Source of the DNA: CAZFRF01 sp964540925
GTDB taxonomy: Bacteria; Patescibacteriota; Microgenomatia; Levybacterales; UBA12049
DNA length: 9,977 nt
Reading direction: 5' to 3'
Assembly: GCA_964540925.1 (NCBI GenBank)
Contig: CAZIOR010000022.1
Location: 1-9,977 of the forward strand
Of the stretch, positions 7,291 through 9,977 are shown piece by piece (within the stretch, counting starts at the first letter, position 1; the number at the start of each line of letters is the position of its first letter). A program made the position numbers and the translations under genes. Under the pieces are notes generated by a model, which had not been told where the DNA came from, ran no database searches, and saw nothing but the letters and a program-made list of their open reading frames with translations.

Positions 7291-7911
7291 ATGAAGAATT
7301 TATTTATCAAATTATTGTTAATAGTAGTTTTACTATCGGTTTCCACAAAACCAGCATTGGCAGTTAACACGCCAAATTTCCCTGTATGTTCAAATCCTCA
7401 AGGTACAGTAAAAGTTGCATATGAAACAGGTATTCATGGTGTTCCTGGAGATTCAAATACTTATTCAGGAAAAGATGTTGTTTATAACGTAGGTCAAGAT
7501 CTTACAACTCAATGTTTATGTACAGTTAATGGTGGTGGAATCCAAACAAATTGGTGGAAAGTATCAAGTTTAGATCCAGAACAAAAGCAAGTTCTTTTAA
7601 GCCAAGGTTGGATTTTAATTCCAGATGGATCAGCTTGGGGTCTTGAAAAAGGTGAATATTTAGCTCAAAATTCAAGCTTTGCTTGTGGAACTACAACAAC
7701 CACTTCAGGTGGAGGAGATGGAAGATCTGATGGATTAGGTTGCGCAAGTCATCCATGTAATACAACAACCCAATCCGTGCTCGGTTCTATGACCAAAGCA
7801 GTATTAGGACTTGCTAACACAGGTAATGCATTGTTTATCGCATTTGTTCTTCTTTCAGGATTCACTTTACTCACTTCAGGAGTAATCATTTCAAATAGAA
7901 AAAATAAATAA
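7291..7911 (+). CDS. Secreted surface protein with C-terminal LANTG sortase signal
   Basis: The 206-residue precursor has a clear signal peptide: K2/K7, a hydrophobic core and a likely cut after ALA at residue 24. The ectodomain has Cys at 33, 75, 77, 132, 151 and 156, an even number that could form disulfides, and a central NWWKVSSL (87-94) and GWILIPDGSAWGL (106-118). A Thr/Gly/Ser-rich linker follows (134-148). The C-terminus is a sorting signal: LANTG (174-178), a hydrophobic span (179-200) and a basic tail NRKNK. LAXTG-type motifs are the known preference of class E sortases. I do not recognise the ectodomain by name, although similar TNWWK-containing exported proteins seem familiar from Patescibacteria. 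There is no Shine-Dalgarno. The sortase gene starts 2 nt after its stop and is the obvious processing partner. Ligand or function is unknown. Confidence 0.87.
   Translation: MKNLFIKLLLIVVLLSVSTKPALAVNTPNFPVCSNPQGTVKVAYETGIHGVPGDSNTYSGKDVVYNVGQDLTTQCLCTVNGGGIQTNWWKVSSLDPEQKQVLLSQGWILIPDGSAWGLEKGEYLAQNSSFACGTTTTTSGGGDGRSDGLGCASHPCNTTTQSVLGSMTKAVLGLANTGNALFIAFVLLSGFTLLTSGVIISNRKNK
7810..7908 (+). other. Cell-wall sorting signal (LANTG, hydrophobic span, basic tail)
   Basis: Residues 174-206 of the secreted protein. Sortase is expected to cut between Thr177 and Gly178 and link Thr177 to an amino group on the cell surface. Confidence 0.8.
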
Positions 7912-7913
7912 GT

Positions 7914-8447
7914 ATGAACCCCTTTTCTAGGTTTCTCATGGTTTTAGGATCTTTGTTAATTATTTTTGGTGGTTTTTTGGTATACCAGAGATATAGTCCA
8001 CAAAAGTTAGCTTTTGCTAATTTAAAAGCAGAAAAAATAACGTATTCAAATATTTATCCTACTCAAATTGTTATTCCATCTTTAAGAATTAATAATCCAA
8101 TCATTCCATCTAAAATTGTTAATGGACAATGGGAAACAACCAGTGAAGGAGTATCTTTTTTAAGTTCATCTCCAAGACCAGGAAGCTTAGGAAATAGCAT
8201 TCTTTATGGACACAATTGGGAGAGCCTACTTGGAAGACTTCCACAAATAAAACCAGGAGATGAAATAGATATTTTATATAACAACGGTAGGGTTGAAAGA
8301 TTTAAGGTTAAATTTACTCAAGAAGTAAATCCAACAGATACAAGTATTTTGGCAAACTCTAAGGATAAAAGAATAACTATTTATACTTGCTCTGGATTTT
8401 TAGATTCTAAAAGATTCGTAGCTACCGCAGTTTTAGCCACTAACTAA
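7914..8447 (+). CDS. Sortase (class E/D-like transpeptidase)
   Basis: The 177-residue protein has an N-terminal membrane anchor (about 7-24) and an external sortase domain. The catalytic His100 sits in LYGHNW, the nucleophile Cys159 in TIYTCSG (155-161) and the transition-state Arg167 in KRFVATA, so all three key residues are present and correctly ordered. A compact domain of this length is usual for single-domain sortases. It should cleave LANTG of the protein encoded just upstream and attach it to the envelope. The gene begins 2 nt after the upstream stop with no Shine-Dalgarno, so it depends on the same transcript and probably on reinitiation. The exact class is not certain; the LA-x-TG partner motif favours class E. 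Its stop overlaps the stop of the convergent transporter gene. Confidence 0.93.
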   Translation: MNPFSRFLMVLGSLLIIFGGFLVYQRYSPQKLAFANLKAEKITYSNIYPTQIVIPSLRINNPIIPSKIVNGQWETTSEGVSFLSSSPRPGSLGNSILYGHNWESLLGRLPQIKPGDEIDILYNNGRVERFKVKFTQEVNPTDTSILANSKDKRITIYTCSGFLDSKRFVATAVLATN

Positions 8448-9712
8448 AGAAAGTTTAAAAGATTTGGTGCAAAGAGGGAAATCATATAGACAGTTGAAGC
8501 CACTGAAATTGCAATTAAGGTAATTATTACAATAATATTGATCAACTTGTTATTAGCGTATTCTCCTAAGATTTTTTTGTCATTTGATAGAAGATAGATA
8601 AATATAAAAATAGGAATAAGCAGTACTGCATTTACTGCCTGAGTAACAACTAAAATTGTAATTAAAGGAAGGAATGGAAGAATAACCATAAGGCCTCCTA
8701 AAATAAGTAATAGTAGAAATATTCCATAAAACTGTGGTGCCTGTTTAAAAGAATAATTTAGTCCTGATTCCATACCAAAAGCCTGGGTAATAACATAAGC
8801 GGTTGTGATTGGGACAATTGCTGCTCCAAAAAGCGATGCGTTTAAGAATCCAAAAGCAAATAAAGTTTTGGCGAATTCACCAGCAAGTGGTTGCAATGCT
8901 TGAGCCGCTTGACTAGCATCTGTTATATGAATACCTTTGGCAAAAAGAGTCGTAGCACAAGCTACTATTATAAAAAAGGAAATAAAGTTGGTAAAAAAGC
9001 TACCAAAGAAAACATCGCCTCGTTCAATTTTTAAATCTTCTTTGGTTAACTTTTTATCTACAACATAGTCTTGAATAAAAAACTGACCCCAAGGAGTAAT
9101 GGTTGTTCCAACAAGTGCCATAATCATCAGAATATATGATGGTGAAGCATTATCGATATGGGGAACAGCTAAGCTTTTAATTGCTTCACCAAAGTCTGGT
9201 TTTGCGAGAAAAGCTGAGACTATATAGGAAAGATAAAAAGATGAAAGGATTAGGAATAGTCTTTCTAGCTTTTTAAAATTTCCTTTAGTTACGAGTAAAA
9301 AGACTGTGATGCCAGCAATTGGTACTGAGACAAATCTAGGAATATTAAAAATACTCATGGAGGTAGCGATTCCTGCAAATTCTGCAGCAATAGTTCCCAT
9401 ATTAGCAATAAATAAACAAACCATTATAAAAGCAGTCCAGCGAATACCAAACTTTTCGCGAATAAGTGAAGCAAGTCCTTTACCTGTAACTAGTCCCATT
9501 CTTGCCCCAATTTCTTGGGTAATTGCTAGTGCAAATGTTGTTAGTAGTAATACCCAAAGAAGAGATAAACCATAATTTGCTCCGGCTACAGAATAAGTGG
9601 TTATTCCTCCAGCGTCATTATCAGCATTTCCAGCAATAATTCCAGGGCCTAGGATTGCTAGAACAGGGAGCAGGAATATAAACTTGTTTTTAACTTTTCT
9701 AAATAAATTCAT
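8444..9712 (-). CDS. NRAMP-family divalent metal ion transporter with a non-classical metal site
   Basis: The 422-residue polytopic protein matches the NRAMP fold with about 11 helices. The first helix holds GPGIIAGNADNDAGG (22-36). Aligned with the classical DPGN site, Asp33 is kept but the metal-binding Asn becomes Gly36. In the sixth helix GTTITPW (202-208) replaces the classical A-T-x-M-P-H, so Met becomes Thr206 and His becomes Trp208. QEIGARMG (66-73) and the GNFKKLER loop (144-151) are also family-like. Loss of Met and Asn argues against a typical Mn2+/Fe2+ MntH; NRAMP-related Mg2+ transporters are known to have changed at these sites, but I cannot assign the ion. It overlaps the CBS-domain gene by 14 nt, with AAGGA 9 nt before its ATG, and so is probably coupled to it. 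Confidence 0.9.
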   Translation of the reverse strand: MNLFRKVKNKFIFLLPVLAILGPGIIAGNADNDAGGITTYSVAGANYGLSLLWVLLLTTFALAITQEIGARMGLVTGKGLASLIREKFGIRWTAFIMVCLFIANMGTIAAEFAGIATSMSIFNIPRFVSVPIAGITVFLLVTKGNFKKLERLFLILSSFYLSYIVSAFLAKPDFGEAIKSLAVPHIDNASPSYILMIMALVGTTITPWGQFFIQDYVVDKKLTKEDLKIERGDVFFGSFFTNFISFFIIVACATTLFAKGIHITDASQAAQALQPLAGEFAKTLFAFGFLNASLFGAAIVPITTAYVITQAFGMESGLNYSFKQAPQFYGIFLLLLILGGLMVILPFLPLITILVVTQAVNAVLLIPIFIFIYLLSNDKKILGEYANNKLINIIVIITLIAISVASTVYMISLFAPNLLNFL

Positions 9713-9977
9713 CTTCTCTTATCCTTTCTTCAATTTTCTCAAGCAGTCTATCAATTTTTACAACACCAATTGGTTTTTTATCTCTATCTACAACCGGAAT
9801 AAGTCTTAAGTTATATTTTGCGAAAAGAAAAATTAGCTCATTAATTCCAACTGTCGGATAAACAAATTTTCTTTCACTAACAATATCTTTTAAAATAGCA
9901 AGTGAATCACTATCAAGCATGTCTTTAGTACTAATTGTTCCGACTAGTTTTTCATTTCCGTTTGTTACTACAATTGC
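9699..9977 (-). CDS. CBS-domain protein, likely regulatory partner of the NRAMP transporter (5' partial)
   Basis: The frame is open from the right edge through TAG at 9699-9701; the start lies outside, and the ATG at 9918-9920 is internal. The visible 92 residues show the end of one CBS motif (AIVVTNGNEKLVGTISTKDM) and a second nearly complete one (RKFVYPTVGINELI, then NLRLIPVVDRDKKPIGVVKI), followed by a charged helix. CBS pairs bind adenine nucleotides or metal ions and often regulate transporters; in MgtE a cytoplasmic CBS pair senses Mg2+. The 14-nt overlap with the downstream NRAMP gene suggests equimolar synthesis and a shared role. Whether an MgtE_N domain lies further upstream cannot be seen. 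No membrane segment is visible. Confidence 0.85.
   Translation of the reverse strand, partial: AIVVTNGNEKLVGTISTKDMLDSDSLAILKDIVSERKFVYPTVGINELIFLFAKYNLRLIPVVDRDKKPIGVVKIDRLLEKIEERIREDEFI
9722..9726 (-). promoter_or_regulatory. Shine-Dalgarno for the NRAMP gene
   Basis: On the minus strand AAGGA lies 9 nt before the ATG at 9712, inside the CBS gene. Sequence and spacing match those at 5392, and it fixes the transporter start. Confidence 0.7.

Noticed and set aside
7257..7365. Short out-of-frame ORF in the leader of the secreted protein, a possible regulatory upstream ORF
   Set aside because: It has no Shine-Dalgarno and is of a length expected by chance in AT-rich DNA; it overlaps the signal-peptide codons without any recognisable peptide.
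9306..9809. Plus-strand open frames over the transporter and CBS genes
   Set aside because: They are shadows of two well-supported minus-strand genes and show no recognisable motif.
1..9977. Recoded TGA (glycine) as in some Patescibacteria, suggested by the lack of TGA stops
   Set aside because: Every conserved gene is complete with no in-frame TGA, so recoding is not needed; preference for TAA/TAG can follow from base composition in so few genes.
1..9977. CRISPR array, tRNA/rRNA, transposase or phage genes
   Set aside because: No regularly spaced repeats, no tRNA-like or rRNA-like segments and no mobile-element proteins were found; the only long direct repeat is the assembly overlap.

Overview
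The window is AT-rich bacterial DNA carrying two placeholder gaps of exactly 100 N each, so it comes from a draft, probably metagenomic, assembly. Standard code fits: every gene reads through without in-frame TGA and all visible stops are TAA or TAG. Low GC, very tight gene packing, several fused or split proteins, a sortase with its own small substrate, and a secreted Cys/Trp-containing protein of a kind I associate with Patescibacteria (CPR, Microgenomates-like) make that group my best guess. This is an inference, not a proof.

Region 1 (3-7037, plus strand) is a compact glycan-assembly operon. It opens with the C-terminal end of a WecE/RffA-type sugar-nucleotide aminotransferase fused in frame to a family 2 glycosyltransferase. 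A second, paralogous GT2 follows, then a rare-looking fusion of an APH/WaaP-like kinase with a NodB (CE4) polysaccharide deacetylase, then two multi-pass GT-C type membrane glycosyltransferases. Genes are joined either by stop-T-ATG junctions without a Shine-Dalgarno or by short overlaps with one. Aminotransferase + GT2 + CE4 deacetylase + GT-C is the enzyme set of the Arn (L-Ara4N) pathway, and suggests lipid-linked amino-sugar synthesis and transfer onto an envelope glycan or protein, with an added phosphorylation step.

The N run at 4480-4579 is almost certainly false. The 55 bases before it are repeated exactly after it, and removing one copy plus the Ns restores one 499-residue gene. The second gap (7043-7142) has no such overlap and probably hides a further gene that starts at 7039.

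Region 2 (about 7212-8447, plus strand) has its own strong promoter. It encodes a secreted protein ending in an LANTG sorting signal, followed 2 nt later by a sortase. This looks like a dedicated substrate-enzyme pair for surface anchoring.

Region 3 (8444-9977, minus strand) is convergent with the sortase gene and overlaps its stop. It holds the end of a CBS-domain protein, cut by the window edge, translationally coupled to an NRAMP-family metal transporter whose metal-site residues differ from classical MntH. The pair may be a separately encoded sensor and pore for a divalent metal, possibly Mg2+.
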